Of a DNA stretch of 64,000 nt, positions 52,741 to 63,203 are shown one piece after another; the first letter of the stretch is position 1, and each line of letters starts with the position of its first letter. The stretch is from NCBI GenBank assembly GCA_019239895.1, contig JAFAZH010000031.1, positions 1 through 64,000 of the forward strand, read 5' to 3'. The stretch is from Abditibacteriaceae bacterium (GTDB taxonomy: Bacteria; Armatimonadota; Abditibacteriia; Abditibacteriales; Abditibacteriaceae). The notes below the pieces were generated by a model. The model saw only the letters and a list, made by a program, of their open reading frames with translations. It ran no database searches and was not told where the DNA came from. The position numbers and the translations under genes are program-made.

Positions 52741-55113
52741 GTGAAACCTAATACCCCCTACGATTCTGGAACTCCTTTCGATGCCTCCCTTGCCGGGGCC
52801 CCAGCTCCACCTGCGGGCAACGGCGCGGACGGGCTTCATGCCACGCATTCAGCTAATGGTCGGGCCAGTAATGGTGTAGGTAGCTACCCAACTCCGGTCT
52901 ATCTGCCAGCCGACCTGCTGCCAACCTCGCTGCCAGATGATGGCAGTGACGCTGGGGGGATAGATGTTCGACAATTACTGGGCGTTCTAATCCGCCGCCG
53001 CATTCTGATCGCTTTGACATTACTGGTGGTGGTGATCGCGGGGGTGCTATACACCTCAACTTTAAAGCATATTTATGCGGCCTCGGCGACTGTCTTAGTT
53101 AATCCTTCAACCCGCAACAGTAGCCAGAGTGACCTACCCGCCATTTCGGACATTGTCGAGGCCAATCGGGGCCGCTCACTTGAAACCCAGATCCAGATTT
53201 TTAATAGTGGGCCAGTCGTGCAACAAGCCATACATCATCTCAATCCAGCCGATGCCGCTACCATAGCCCAATATTTAAATTTTAGCGTCGCGCCGGTGCG
53301 TGGCACGGATGTGCTCGCCATTTCCGTGGAAACCTATACACCTCATGCGGCCTCGGCCTTCGCTAATGCAGTTTGTGATGCGTATATCCAGCAGAATAAA
53401 AGTCAGAATCAGGAGCAGTTGCGGAGCGCCACTAACTATGTGCAGGGACAACTGGCTAAGGTGTTGGACAGACTCAACAAGGCGCGAGCTAACTTACAAC
53501 GCTATAAGCAAGCCCATAACACAGTAGATCTTCAGGCTGAGTCAGAAGCCAGAATTAAAGAAGTTGGCATTATTCAGGATGATCTGCGTACAGCTCAGAC
53601 CGAATATACTGCCACTGCCGCCCAGTTAGGGGAATTGCGTGCCGAAGCTGCTGGGATGGCTCCTAGTGAGACAGTCCCTAGTGCCATTGTGCGCCGGCCC
53701 GCGGTTCTCTTAATGGATCAGCAACTGACAAAGTTGGAATTTGATCGCCTGACCGCGATCCAGGAGTACACGCGTCAAAGCCCTGAGGTCAAAAGCATTG
53801 AAGGGCAAATCGCTGGTATTCGTAGCCAACTCCAACGGGAGGCACAAACTGAAATCAGTGGCTGGCAGCGGACGCCTAATCCAGTGCGCTTAGTTGTGGT
53901 GCAGAGTATTGCAACCTTGCAAGGCCAGCTCTGGGCACAGCAAGCTCGTGCCCAGGCTTTACGTGCGGCCCTGGCCGGTGCGCAAGCGCAGTTGGCCCAG
54001 TTACCTCAACATGAATACAACCTGGGCCAATTGACTACCGACGTGGCCAGCCAGCAGCAGACTTATCAAATGCTGCGTGAGCGGTTCGAGACGTTACGCA
54101 TTAGCCAAAATATGGCGGTGGCTAATGTCCGTATGCTCACTCCCGCCACGCCGCCGGGGGCACCTGTCAGACCGAATCGCACGCAAAACATTAAGCTGTC
54201 GGTTATTCTCGGTTTGATCTTGGCCATCGCCTTAGCCCTGTTGGTGGAGCGTTTAGATGACCGCGTAGTTTCCGAAGAGATTGCGGAAAGAGTGACCAAA
54301 CGCCCAGCCCTTGCTTTTGTGCCCTTCTTTGAAGATAACACCAGGCAAAGCTTGCTCACCGATACGCACCAAAACTCGCCTTTGCTGGAAAGCTATCGGA
54401 TGTTGCGCAATAATATCTCTTTTGCGGCGGTTGACCAGCCCATCCGGTCTTTGATGTTGACCAGCAGCCAGCCCAATGAAGGTAAGTCGAGTACTTGTGT
54501 CAATTTGGCAGTGGTTATGGCAATGGATGGCAAGCGGGTGGTTCTCGTTGATTGCGACCTGCGCCGTCCTTCACTCCATAATCTCTTCGGGCTATCGAAC
54601 CGCATTGGCTTCACCAGTGTGTTAGCAGGGTCAGCCTCCCTGTCCGAGGCCCTACAAGATACCTCTGTGCCGGGGCTTCAAGTCCTGACCAGTGGGCCAA
54701 TTCCACCAAATCCACCAGAACTTTTGAACTCCCAGGCGAGTCAAGCCTGTCTCAACCAAATCATGCAACAGGCGGACTTTGTGATTATAGACACCCCGCC
54801 CGCCCTCGCTATATCTGATGCCCAAGTTATTGCCACCAAAGTTGATGCAGCCTTGCTCATCATTTCTTGCCGCGAGGCCAACCAACACGCTGTAGCACGC
54901 ACGGCTCAATTATTGGCCCAAACGGGCACTCGCATCCTGGGCTGCGTTTTGAACAAACTGACGGCTGGGTTTGGTGGCGAGTATGGTTATTATGGTGGCT
55001 ACTACAGGTCTTCCTACTACAAATATTACAAGAGCTACTTCGATGCTTCAGAAGAAGGCCAGACGGCGCCGTCTGCGACCGCGACTGACACAAAACCGAA
55101 AGCACGTTTATGA
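52741..55113 (+). CDS. Wzc-like polysaccharide co-polymerase and tyrosine autokinase
   Basis: This 790-residue protein has a cytosolic N-terminal segment, then a Wzz domain with a membrane helix (about 85-110; ILIALTLLVVVIAGVLY), a long periplasmic coiled coil (about 210-450) and a second membrane helix (about 490). The BY-kinase domain has Walker A SSQPNEGKSST (about 575), Walker A' VVLVDCDLRRP and Walker B FVIIDTPP. The C-terminus has a tyrosine cluster (YGYYGGYYRSSYYKYYKSYF), the autophosphorylation site in this family. It controls chain length and export. A GTG is taken as start. The stop overlaps the next gene's ATG. Confidence 0.95.
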   Translation: MKPNTPYDSGTPFDASLAGAPAPPAGNGADGLHATHSANGRASNGVGSYPTPVYLPADLLPTSLPDDGSDAGGIDVRQLLGVLIRRRILIALTLLVVVIAGVLYTSTLKHIYAASATVLVNPSTRNSSQSDLPAISDIVEANRGRSLETQIQIFNSGPVVQQAIHHLNPADAATIAQYLNFSVAPVRGTDVLAISVETYTPHAASAFANAVCDAYIQQNKSQNQEQLRSATNYVQGQLAKVLDRLNKARANLQRYKQAHNTVDLQAESEARIKEVGIIQDDLRTAQTEYTATAAQLGELRAEAAGMAPSETVPSAIVRRPAVLLMDQQLTKLEFDRLTAIQEYTRQSPEVKSIEGQIAGIRSQLQREAQTEISGWQRTPNPVRLVVVQSIATLQGQLWAQQARAQALRAALAGAQAQLAQLPQHEYNLGQLTTDVASQQQTYQMLRERFETLRISQNMAVANVRMLTPATPPGAPVRPNRTQNIKLSVILGLILAIALALLVERLDDRVVSEEIAERVTKRPALAFVPFFEDNTRQSLLTDTHQNSPLLESYRMLRNNISFAAVDQPIRSLMLTSSQPNEGKSSTCVNLAVVMAMDGKRVVLVDCDLRRPSLHNLFGLSNRIGFTSVLAGSASLSEALQDTSVPGLQVLTSGPIPPNPPELLNSQASQACLNQIMQQADFVIIDTPPALAISDAQVIATKVDAALLIISCREANQHAVARTAQLLAQTGTRILGCVLNKLTAGFGGEYGYYGGYYRSSYYKYYKSYFDASEEGQTAPSATATDTKPKARL

Positions 55114-57152
55114 GTCGCCCATCCGTTACCCCACCCATCAAGGCCGCGGGTCTGATGCCGGTGCCAGCGCGCAACTTGATCAACTTCGTGTTGGGGTTTC
55201 CCGCACCTGATCTGGTAAAGTTCCTGGCTGACCTCGGATTGATTATCGCTGCCGCGTTATGGGCCTGGGGGATCTGCTTCAGCCAGGTTCGAGCGCCGGG
55301 CAGCCCCCTCCCTTACGTGTCGGTTGTGGTCTGCGCCCGCCTCATCATCTACGCAACGCTGCGCCTGCATCGCACGTCATGGCTCCATGTTTCACGCTAT
55401 GAAGTGCTCTGGTTAGCTTTCACAGCCGCTTTGGGGCCTTTGCTCATGGCTGCTATTTTTTATATTTTGCCGCCGCCCTTTACCTTGCACCAGTTGGTGC
55501 GTCCCGAGTCTCTTTTCATCGTCGAAGCCGCTTTTTATCTCCTGCTTTTATGCGGGGCGCGCATCACCGTGCGTGCTGTGGCCAGCACCAATTTTCCGGG
55601 CCAGGGACGCCGCATCTTAATTGTCGGGGCAGGCGCGACCGGGCGGGCACTGGCCTACCAAATTCAGGAATCCATCAATGAGTATCACATTGTAGGCTTT
55701 GCTGATGATGATCCACGGCAGCAAGGTCGGCGCGTGCGCGGGCTGCCTGTTTTGGGCAAACTCAGTGACCTGCCCCAATTGGTAGCCAATTATGAAGTTC
55801 AAGAAATTGTGGTTGCCATGCCATCGCTCCCCCCCGAACGATTGCGGGAATTACTCCTGACCGTTGAACCCAGCCGAGTTCCAATTCGCATTTTGCCGCC
55901 CCTGCAACAAATTATCAGGGCTAAGGCCGACTACAAATCGTTGCGTGAAGTGCGGATGGAAGATTTATTGCCGCGCCCTGAAGTTAACCTGGATCGAGAA
56001 TCCATTAGTGGCTACCTCAGCGGTAGGACTGTCCTAGTGACCGGGGGTGGCGGCTCGATTGGGGGGGAATTATGCCGCCAGGCGCTACGTGCCAATGCCG
56101 GTCGCCTGATCGTGCTGGGACGTGGTGAGAATAGCGTTTTTGAAATGATGCAGGAGTTAGCGGATCTGGGGGCACCCTGCGAACTAATTCCCGTTATTTG
56201 CGATGTGCGAGACCGCCGAGCCTTACAGAAGGTGTTTGAGGTGTATCATCCACAGGTTATTTTTCATGCTGCGGCGCACAAGCATGTGCCGTTAATGGAG
56301 CAGTATCCCTGTGAAGCGGTGAAGAACAATGTATTAGGGACGCTGAACGTAGTAGAAATGGCAGTGGAATACCGGGTGGAGCACATGGTCATGGTCTCCA
56401 CCGACAAAGCCGTTGATCCTTCAAGTGTGATGGGAGCGACCAAACGGTTGGGTGAAATGATTGTGCGTGGCTATGCCACTCAGAGCGGCACTAATATGGT
56501 GGCCGTGCGCTTTGGCAACGTCTTAGGTAGCCGAGGCAGCGTCGTGCCCACCATGACACGACAGATTCTGCGGGGCCAAGCGGTCACGGTCACCGACCCG
56601 GACATGGTTCGTTATTTTATGACGATACCGGAGGCCGTGCAATTGATTCTCCAGGCTGGGGCTATTGGGGGCAAAGGCGAAGTATTCGTCTTAGACATGG
56701 GCCGCCCGGTGCGGATTCTGGATTTAGCTCATGACTTGATTCGTCTGGCAGGGCTGGTGCCCAACCAGGACATTCCAATTCGTGTTATTGGTCGGCGACC
56801 AGGGGAAAAGATGCAAGAGGAGTTGTTGACCTCTCTGGAATCCAAGAGCGTAGAGAAAAAAGGCCACTTCTTTTTAGCCCCCGCGCCAGTCGTTGAGTTA
56901 GCGTCCTTGCAACGTTCTATTGCAGAGCTTATAGCGGCCAGTGAGTGCGGTCACGATGCCGAAGTCGTTGCCCTGATACAGCGTATGGTGCCCGACTTCT
57001 CACCTGATAGTAAACCCCAGAGTAAGACCGAAAGTGAGCCACCACACGACTTTACAGCGCACTCTGCTCCACCTGCTCCACCTATGCAGCGCTTGAACGG
57101 CCACCGTATTGACACTCAAACGTCCCATCCTGTCCAGCAGATGGCACCCTGA
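55110..57152 (+). CDS. CapD/FlaA1-like NDP-sugar dehydratase, membrane-bound
   Basis: This 680-residue protein overlaps the Wzc-like gene by four bases. Four membrane helices occupy about 30-150. A first Rossmann motif (ILIVGAGATGRALAYQI) belongs to the CoA-binding-like region, and the catalytic SDR domain starts at TVLVTGGGGSIGGELC. In the active site the Ser...Tyr-x3-Lys triad appears as MVSTDKAVDPSSVMGATKRL, with Met in place of Tyr as in WbpM/FlaA1-type 4,6-dehydratases of UDP-GlcNAc. It would make keto-deoxy amino sugar precursors for the polysaccharide. The C-terminal about 40 residues are a Pro/Ser-rich tail. Confidence 0.93.
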   Translation: MSRPSVTPPIKAAGLMPVPARNLINFVLGFPAPDLVKFLADLGLIIAAALWAWGICFSQVRAPGSPLPYVSVVVCARLIIYATLRLHRTSWLHVSRYEVLWLAFTAALGPLLMAAIFYILPPPFTLHQLVRPESLFIVEAAFYLLLLCGARITVRAVASTNFPGQGRRILIVGAGATGRALAYQIQESINEYHIVGFADDDPRQQGRRVRGLPVLGKLSDLPQLVANYEVQEIVVAMPSLPPERLRELLLTVEPSRVPIRILPPLQQIIRAKADYKSLREVRMEDLLPRPEVNLDRESISGYLSGRTVLVTGGGGSIGGELCRQALRANAGRLIVLGRGENSVFEMMQELADLGAPCELIPVICDVRDRRALQKVFEVYHPQVIFHAAAHKHVPLMEQYPCEAVKNNVLGTLNVVEMAVEYRVEHMVMVSTDKAVDPSSVMGATKRLGEMIVRGYATQSGTNMVAVRFGNVLGSRGSVVPTMTRQILRGQAVTVTDPDMVRYFMTIPEAVQLILQAGAIGGKGEVFVLDMGRPVRILDLAHDLIRLAGLVPNQDIPIRVIGRRPGEKMQEELLTSLESKSVEKKGHFFLAPAPVVELASLQRSIAELIAASECGHDAEVVALIQRMVPDFSPDSKPQSKTESEPPHDFTAHSAPPAPPMQRLNGHRIDTQTSHPVQQMAP

Positions 57153-57275
57153 TAGTTTATGAAATGGCATGATAAAATCAGGGCAATTAAAAGCGTTGAG
57201 TCCGGCCCTATTGCTCACCTGGCCTATTCTTAAAGGGTTGCTTTAGATCTCGCAGCAAATATTTAAGAACTTTTT

Positions 57276-59228
57276 ATGTGCGGTATCGCTGGCATCTGCC
57301 TTTTAAAATCCTCGACAGTTCTCCCCGATTTTCATAAACGACTCTCACTGATGGCGCAGGCCATGAGCCATCGCGGGCCAGACGACGAAGGTATTTTCGT
57401 TACATCTAATGGCCGCGTTGGGTTAGCGAGCCGCCGTTTAGCCATCCGCGATCTGTCGCCCGCCGGTCATATGCCGATGAGCAATGCCGCGCAGACGGTA
57501 TGGATTGTGTACAATGGGGAAATCTACAATACGCAGGAGTTGCGTCCTGAGCTAGAACGACTGGGTTACCAGTTTCACTCGCAAAGCGACACCGAGGTCA
57601 TCCTGCACGGTTACGAGGCGTGGGGCGAGAAAGTCGTCGAGCGGATACGCGGGATGTTCGCTTTTGCGATTCTGGATACCAGGGAATCGGCCCCACCCCA
57701 ACTCTTTTTAGCCCGGGACCGTCTGGGCATCAAGCCGCTGTACTACACCCGCCAGGCCGACCTGTTTCTCTTCGCTTCGGAGTTAAAAACCCTACGCGCT
57801 TCCAATGCACTTGGACACGACATCAGCGCCGCCGGGTTAGTGGGCTATTTGATGCTGGGGTCGGTGCCCAATCCCCTGACCATTTATGAGGGTGTTTCCG
57901 CCCTGGAACCGGGCCACACCCTGACGCTGCCTCTAGATGCAGGAGCCAGCGACCCCATTATCAAGCCCTACTGGTCACTACCCACCGAAGTTTTGGAAAA
58001 TATCAGCTATCAGGACGCGCTGGAGCAGGTGCGCGCCCTCTTGGAAGAGGCGGTGCGGATTCGCCTGGTCAGCGATGTCCCGCTGGGGGCCTTCCTTAGT
58101 GGCGGTTTAGATTCAAGTGCGGTGGTAGCCCTCATGCGCAAGGCCACCACTGGCACGATCCGCACCTGCTCCATGATTTTTGAGGAGGCTACTTATAGCG
58201 AGGCCCATTATGCCAAAGCGATGGCCGAGGCCGTGGGTGCCGAGCACTATGAAAGAGTCATCACCGCCAACGACCTGATGCAGGAGTTAGATCGTATTCT
58301 GTGGGCGATGGATCAACCCACAATTGATGGCGTAAATTCCTACTTTGTCTCGCAGACAGCACGCCAGGCTGGTCTCACGGTGGCGCTTTCCGGCTTAGGC
58401 GGCGACGAGCTTTTTGGCGGTTATCCCAATACCTTTTTGGGGGTGCCCCAGATGATGCGGTCACTCCAGCGTGCCCAGTCGGTGCCAGGCGGCGCGGCGG
58501 TAGCACGGATGGCGATTGGGCTATTACCGAACCGCCATCGCGGAGCCAGAGTGCAAGATGCCTTGGGCCGTCCCCTGTCGCCCGCCAGCGCTTACCTGGC
58601 CCGGCGGGGCCTTTTTTCATGGAGCGAAGTCCAGGCGCTCTTGTCGCCCGACATCTGGCAAGAGGCCCTAAAAACCTTCGATCCTATCCGCCACATCGCC
58701 GAACGCGCTGATCTCAATGGCCACGCCTCTAAGGCTAACCACCAGGCGTTTGATCAACGGGCCTTTGCGCCACAGGCTTTTGCCTGGACCAGCCGGGCCG
58801 AATTAAGCACTTATACGCACCATCAACTCTTACGCGACACCGATGTCATGAGCATGGCACATTCTCTCGAAGTGCGCGTGCCCCTGCTCGATCATAAGTT
58901 AGTGGAAGCCAGCCTGAAACTCCCGGCTCATATCAAGCAAGCGGGCACTGGCCCCAAACCTCTGCTCAATGCGGCCTTGCAGGATTTATTGCCGCCTATT
59001 ATCAGCCAGCGCACCGACAAGCAGGGCTTCACTTTCCCCTTTGATCGCTGGATACAGCAGTTAAAGAGTAATCTGCTGCAAGATAATGCGATCAGGTCTA
59101 AACTGTCATCTGGCTTAAACCCGACGGCGGTTGAGCAGATGTGGAATCGCCACGCCGCCGGTAAAATGCACTGGTCACGTCCCTGGGCACTGGCCGTGTT
59201 GCAGAGTTGGATGCAAGCGTCCGGGTGA
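57276..59228 (+). CDS. asnB: Asparagine synthase (glutamine-hydrolysing)
   Basis: This is a 650-residue protein. The glutaminase domain begins with the catalytic Cys2 (MCGIAGIC), with SHRGPDDEGIF, LAIRDLSPAGHMPM, YNGEIYN and SDTEVILHGYEAWG. The synthetase domain has the PP-loop FLSGGLDSSAVVAL (about residue 275) and SGLGGDELFGGYP. Ends with DRWIQQLK-type helices. Members in polysaccharide loci may amidate sugar acids rather than supply asparagine; location after the dehydratase makes that possible. Start is fixed by the essential Cys2. Confidence 0.93.
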   Translation: MCGIAGICLLKSSTVLPDFHKRLSLMAQAMSHRGPDDEGIFVTSNGRVGLASRRLAIRDLSPAGHMPMSNAAQTVWIVYNGEIYNTQELRPELERLGYQFHSQSDTEVILHGYEAWGEKVVERIRGMFAFAILDTRESAPPQLFLARDRLGIKPLYYTRQADLFLFASELKTLRASNALGHDISAAGLVGYLMLGSVPNPLTIYEGVSALEPGHTLTLPLDAGASDPIIKPYWSLPTEVLENISYQDALEQVRALLEEAVRIRLVSDVPLGAFLSGGLDSSAVVALMRKATTGTIRTCSMIFEEATYSEAHYAKAMAEAVGAEHYERVITANDLMQELDRILWAMDQPTIDGVNSYFVSQTARQAGLTVALSGLGGDELFGGYPNTFLGVPQMMRSLQRAQSVPGGAAVARMAIGLLPNRHRGARVQDALGRPLSPASAYLARRGLFSWSEVQALLSPDIWQEALKTFDPIRHIAERADLNGHASKANHQAFDQRAFAPQAFAWTSRAELSTYTHHQLLRDTDVMSMAHSLEVRVPLLDHKLVEASLKLPAHIKQAGTGPKPLLNAALQDLLPPIISQRTDKQGFTFPFDRWIQQLKSNLLQDNAIRSKLSSGLNPTAVEQMWNRHAAGKMHWSRPWALAVLQSWMQASG

Positions 59229-59327
59229 TTTAGCGTGTATTTCGGTTTGCTTTTAGCACCTTACTTGTGAATTTCCGGGCATCATCAAGAGCAAGTACCA
59301 TTTAGCTGCCGTATTAAAGGACCCCTG

Positions 59328-61256
59328 ATGCGCTACGTGTTGCTATTCGCACGGACGGCTTTTTTATTAGAACTAGCAATTTTAAGCCTCTCGCCCTTTA
59401 TTGCAGCCTATCTACGCTTAGGTGGAATGGAAAGTCTCTTAACTTATTATCCTCCTCTGTTAGCTTATAGTTGCCTTAGCGCATGGATGCGAGTACTGTT
59501 TCTAAACTATTTTGACCTGTTCCGGCTGCTTCGCTCCTCCAAGGCTAAACATGAAATCGTGCATGCTTTAGCGGCAGTGCTCCTGGGGACAGCTATCGCT
59601 TCTATTCCCCTTAACATCTGGCAGCGATTCGATCTCTGGGGGCCTCCCTTGCCACAGTCACTTGTACTTACGGACGGCTTGATTGCCTCAATGGGTGTGC
59701 TGGTCATTCGTCTCCTAACCTGCGAGGCAAGAGCGGTTCATACTGCTCCTATCCAACAAACTCCTGTTGAGCCGCTAAACTTGAAGACAAAGATGCTTGG
59801 GAGTCATCCCACGCCAAAGGCTACAGCATTTCCACTAAGGCTTCTTGGCTCAAGTCTTTTTATAGCAATAATAGCTGGCGGGGCTTGGCTGCTATTGCAT
59901 TCTCTGGATAAACAGACTTATCCCCTTTCTTCTACTGCTCAGTCCTTCTCAGCACAGCACAGACAGCGCAGTGGTAACAGCAAGTGGTTGGTAGTAGATG
60001 CTGCTGGTCATGGTGATTATCGAACCATTGAGCAGGCTCTGGCCGCGGTTCCTCAAGAGGGCGCAATAGTCTTTATAAAACGCGGTGATTACAGCGGTGG
60101 ATTTTCTGTTCCGGCTAACACGACTTTGCGCGGGGAAGGAGACCACCATACTCGCATCTTTGCCCCTGTTAGCTGGAAGAAAAATGCTATAACGGTCAAT
60201 ACAAGTCATGTCACAATCGAAAACTTGGAAGTCGATGGGCAGCGGGAATATCAACCGAATTTTCTATCTATTCAAAACACATCTGGACTTTATATTCAAG
60301 GGCAATATGTAACAGTCCGCAACTGCTTCATCCATGACATACGCAATGTTGGAATTTTCTCTGGCTCGACAGCTTCTAACCTACACATTGAACATTGCAC
60401 AGTCGAAAACACGGCCACGACGGCAGCTCCTGGTGGCACTCCCGGCTATCATTTTGCTGGCATCCTCTGCATGGGTTCTCAACGCCCGGTCATTGAGGAA
60501 AACCTGATTCGCGGCTGGTCTCAGGCTGTTGGATTATGGTATGGAGTCACCAATGGCCTAGTCAAGGCAAACCATATGCTAAGCAACTATGGCTTCCAGG
60601 ATAAAGCACATGTAATACGCCGTTCAGCCTGTGAGGACTATGGAGCCGCAGTGCGCCCGCATGGTTGGAATCACTGGATAGACAATGTCATTGATGGCTC
60701 AACATCCGATTGTTTAGAAATTGCTCAAGGTGTGGTGGGTTCGCAGTTCATCAACAATGTTCTGCGCCATCCCGGCCGAATTTCTAATCAGGGTGTACCC
60801 TGGGAAGTTGCCGGAGATCTTGGTCTGAAAACACATCATATTCTTATTCAAGGAAACCAGTGTTATTCCGACGGTTCACGTCCTGAAACCTGCCCTATCT
60901 ACGGTAACGTCTCTGATATTTCCGTGATTGACAACACATTTACAGGCTTTAACCACCCCTCTGGATGCGGTCCCATTAAGGTTGGTCAGGGAGACTCTGT
61001 CGCAAGAATTCTCATCCAGAAGAACCGTTTCTTCAACTGTCGCTTTGGCATAGTAACCGACAGCCGAGGAGCAGATATATCCGTTACAGACAATGTGTTT
61101 CATAATCCAGCAAACCCATCGCCAGTCCTCGCCATTGCAGGTGGGCTGTATCCCAGATTCAGTCACAATATTATCCAGAGTAATACGAACGGTTTCAGCA
61201 CATCACTTGCAATTCCTAAAAAGATACAAATCCATGACCTCATTGGTGGGTACTGA
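59328..61256 (+). CDS. Membrane-anchored right-handed beta-helix protein
   Basis: This is a 642-residue protein. The N-terminal about 145 residues have four or five hydrophobic helices (LLELAILSLSPFIAAYLRLG, LLLNYFDLFRL-like, VLLGTAIASIPLNIW, GLIASMGVLVIRLL) that resemble the membrane part of CapD/FlaA1/WbaP-type proteins, including the pattern A-Y-L-R-L. Another helix is at about 171-190 (SLFIAIIAGGAWLLL). The rest is a parallel beta-helix of pectate-lyase type: TIEQALAAVP, VPANTTLRGEGD, VTIENLEVDG, VRNCFIHDIRNVGIFSG, PVIEENLIRGW, VIDNTFTGFN, ISVTDNVFHN. It may modify or bind the exported polysaccharide; catalytic residues were not identified. Last gene of the export block. Confidence 0.8.
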   Translation: MRYVLLFARTAFLLELAILSLSPFIAAYLRLGGMESLLTYYPPLLAYSCLSAWMRVLFLNYFDLFRLLRSSKAKHEIVHALAAVLLGTAIASIPLNIWQRFDLWGPPLPQSLVLTDGLIASMGVLVIRLLTCEARAVHTAPIQQTPVEPLNLKTKMLGSHPTPKATAFPLRLLGSSLFIAIIAGGAWLLLHSLDKQTYPLSSTAQSFSAQHRQRSGNSKWLVVDAAGHGDYRTIEQALAAVPQEGAIVFIKRGDYSGGFSVPANTTLRGEGDHHTRIFAPVSWKKNAITVNTSHVTIENLEVDGQREYQPNFLSIQNTSGLYIQGQYVTVRNCFIHDIRNVGIFSGSTASNLHIEHCTVENTATTAAPGGTPGYHFAGILCMGSQRPVIEENLIRGWSQAVGLWYGVTNGLVKANHMLSNYGFQDKAHVIRRSACEDYGAAVRPHGWNHWIDNVIDGSTSDCLEIAQGVVGSQFINNVLRHPGRISNQGVPWEVAGDLGLKTHHILIQGNQCYSDGSRPETCPIYGNVSDISVIDNTFTGFNHPSGCGPIKVGQGDSVARILIQKNRFFNCRFGIVTDSRGADISVTDNVFHNPANPSPVLAIAGGLYPRFSHNIIQSNTNGFSTSLAIPKKIQIHDLIGGY

Positions 61257-61292
61257 AACAACGTCTAATACAGGCAACCATACTTAACGCCA

Positions 61293-62768
61293 TTAAGCAT
61301 ACTGTGGAGCAAGACGCTCCAGTTTTCTGTCCTGCGCTGAATAGTAAGCAGTCAGCAGCGTAAGGATCACCAGAGTTACGGTGCTGAGCACTAGCGTAGC
61401 GTTGACGACACTGACATATAACGGATCATAACGTTGAACTATCTGTAAATTCGTGGGGAATTGAGGGGCATTTACTCCCATTTCTAACCTGCCGAGTCGC
61501 CACATAAGCGAATGGTAGCCTAATGTTAAAGCTACTTGCAGGAGAGTAAGTGCAGCGATTACTTTACGTTTTACAGTCGTAACCATAGATGGCAGTAAAC
61601 GGTTCAACCGAATCGAAGCAATCACGATAAGCAATACTAGAGGGAGAATAAAGAAACGGGTCGGAACTCGCTGCGCCCCTACGAAGGGGAGGGGGAGAGT
61701 GTAAATCAAGAACTGTAAGTATCCAAAAGACATGAGTGTGACACCCGCAAGAGGCAAATCCAAATCTTCATATTCCAACCGCTGATGCCCTTCCTGCTTT
61801 TTGACTACTTGATTCCGCTGCCATAACCCCCTTTGCAAACGCACACAAATACCAAAGTATAAAATAATCAGAAAGCCAGCCACGCCAATATACATATCAA
61901 TCTCTGCCCATGAATTGTGTGTGCCTTGAGGAGGAAAATCACTATAGGTGGGGTCCCTGATGAGTGTCATAGCGTCAATGAGTTCACGGATGTCGGCATA
62001 TCCAGGATGAAAGAAATCCTTGAAACCATATAGCGCAATCATTGCGGGCAAAATACGGCAGGAACAAGTGATAGCAGACAAAAGTAAAGCCAGACTAACT
62101 TGCCTAATATAGCGCAGATTGCACAGACCTACAGCCAGCAGAAATGCACAGCACCAAACATAGATGTGAAAAGAGCCTTGATATGCAATACCTGCTAAAA
62201 CTAGCGGGAATGCGAGCGGCGTCGCGTAACGATTTGGATTTTCGATCATTTGCAAAATCAGTAGCACATACCATGACAGCAGGAAATACCCCTGAAAGTG
62301 GGCGTGCCCAATACCGAGATGAGCTGTAATAAAGCCATTAAAATTGAACAGGAGGAACAAAAAAGCAAAAGGTCCGATAGCCAGTTGATATCGCCTTCTG
62401 ATGCTCAGACAGCCCAAGTATCCAATGGAATAGAGCAGTAAGACATTAACAAGTGTAAAGACCGGGATAGGCAGCCATTTCAGGAAAACAAACTGCGGGG
62501 ATAGAAGAACATTAGGCAGCCCCAAAAATCTATCACTGCGCCGGCCGTCTGGCGGGGCCGATAAATGATATGGCATTTGGCCCGTCTGGAGTGATTGTTT
62601 TAGCGTCGAATAATATATGTGTTCGTAGTACCAGTCACCTGAGCTGAAATTCATGTGGCCGCGCCTCAGAAATATAGTCCAAAAGCCGACACCTATCATG
62701 TAAAGCACTAATAGCCCTGCCCATGTCATAGCCCTGTTGTGCTTTTGAGGGTTGATATTTAGTATCAA
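61293..62768 (-). CDS. Polytopic membrane protein, possible GT-C-type glycosyltransferase
   Basis: This 491-residue protein has about ten to twelve hydrophobic segments (WAGLLVLYMIGVGFW, IGPFAFLFLLFNFNGFI, GYFLLSWYVLLILQM, LALLLSAITCSC and others) and a loop near the N-terminus with SSGDWYYEHIYY and LPNVLLSPQF. The order suggests a GT-C/YfhO-like glycosyltransferase or polymerase working on lipid-linked sugars, but no D-x-D or other diagnostic motif is certain. It is convergent with the beta-helix gene (36 bp apart), so it may belong to the same polysaccharide locus. Family assignment is weak. Confidence 0.65.
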   Translation of the reverse strand: MILNINPQKHNRAMTWAGLLVLYMIGVGFWTIFLRRGHMNFSSGDWYYEHIYYSTLKQSLQTGQMPYHLSAPPDGRRSDRFLGLPNVLLSPQFVFLKWLPIPVFTLVNVLLLYSIGYLGCLSIRRRYQLAIGPFAFLFLLFNFNGFITAHLGIGHAHFQGYFLLSWYVLLILQMIENPNRYATPLAFPLVLAGIAYQGSFHIYVWCCAFLLAVGLCNLRYIRQVSLALLLSAITCSCRILPAMIALYGFKDFFHPGYADIRELIDAMTLIRDPTYSDFPPQGTHNSWAEIDMYIGVAGFLIILYFGICVRLQRGLWQRNQVVKKQEGHQRLEYEDLDLPLAGVTLMSFGYLQFLIYTLPLPFVGAQRVPTRFFILPLVLLIVIASIRLNRLLPSMVTTVKRKVIAALTLLQVALTLGYHSLMWRLGRLEMGVNAPQFPTNLQIVQRYDPLYVSVVNATLVLSTVTLVILTLLTAYYSAQDRKLERLAPQYA

Positions 62769-63203
62769 TTTTGATAGGTCCTTATGTTTTGTTACTGAGC
62801 TTATGCGGTTGGACTATGATGCGGTCAATTGAAGCCCTGTTTAAGCTTCTCCCCACTGCCTCATGGCGCATGGACACAGTTACCATTACCCGTACCTTAC
62901 TGTGCCCGCATCAGGTGAGTCTATTATGCTTGACCGTATTTTTCAAATAGAGACTATTTGCAAGTGGACTTCTTAAACTCAAGTGGCGCTACAGAAAGTT
63001 TAAGATTCCAGACACATGATTATGCTGTAGCCACAGCGTCAGTCAGAGTACTTTTCATAAGTCCGGGATAGTTTCCTGCTTTGGGCGTGATCAAAGGGCC
63101 TATAACTTTGGCTAATAGTGATCACTGCCTCCCCGATTAGTGTGCAATGTTGAACACCTAAAAGGACACTGGCGAACTGAATACCATCACGCTTCGTGCA
63201 GGT
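62769..63203. other. Gene-free boundary region
   Basis: 435 bp between the membrane protein gene and the small winged-helix gene. A 44-codon open frame at 62816-62950 has no recognised relatives and no clear ribosome binding site. No terminal repeat or tRNA was seen, although a mobile-element boundary is expected here. Confidence 0.4.

Noticed and set aside
62816..62950. 44-codon frame beginning MMRSIEALFKLLP
   Set aside because: A transposase remnant was considered, but no catalytic motif or inverted repeat supports it.
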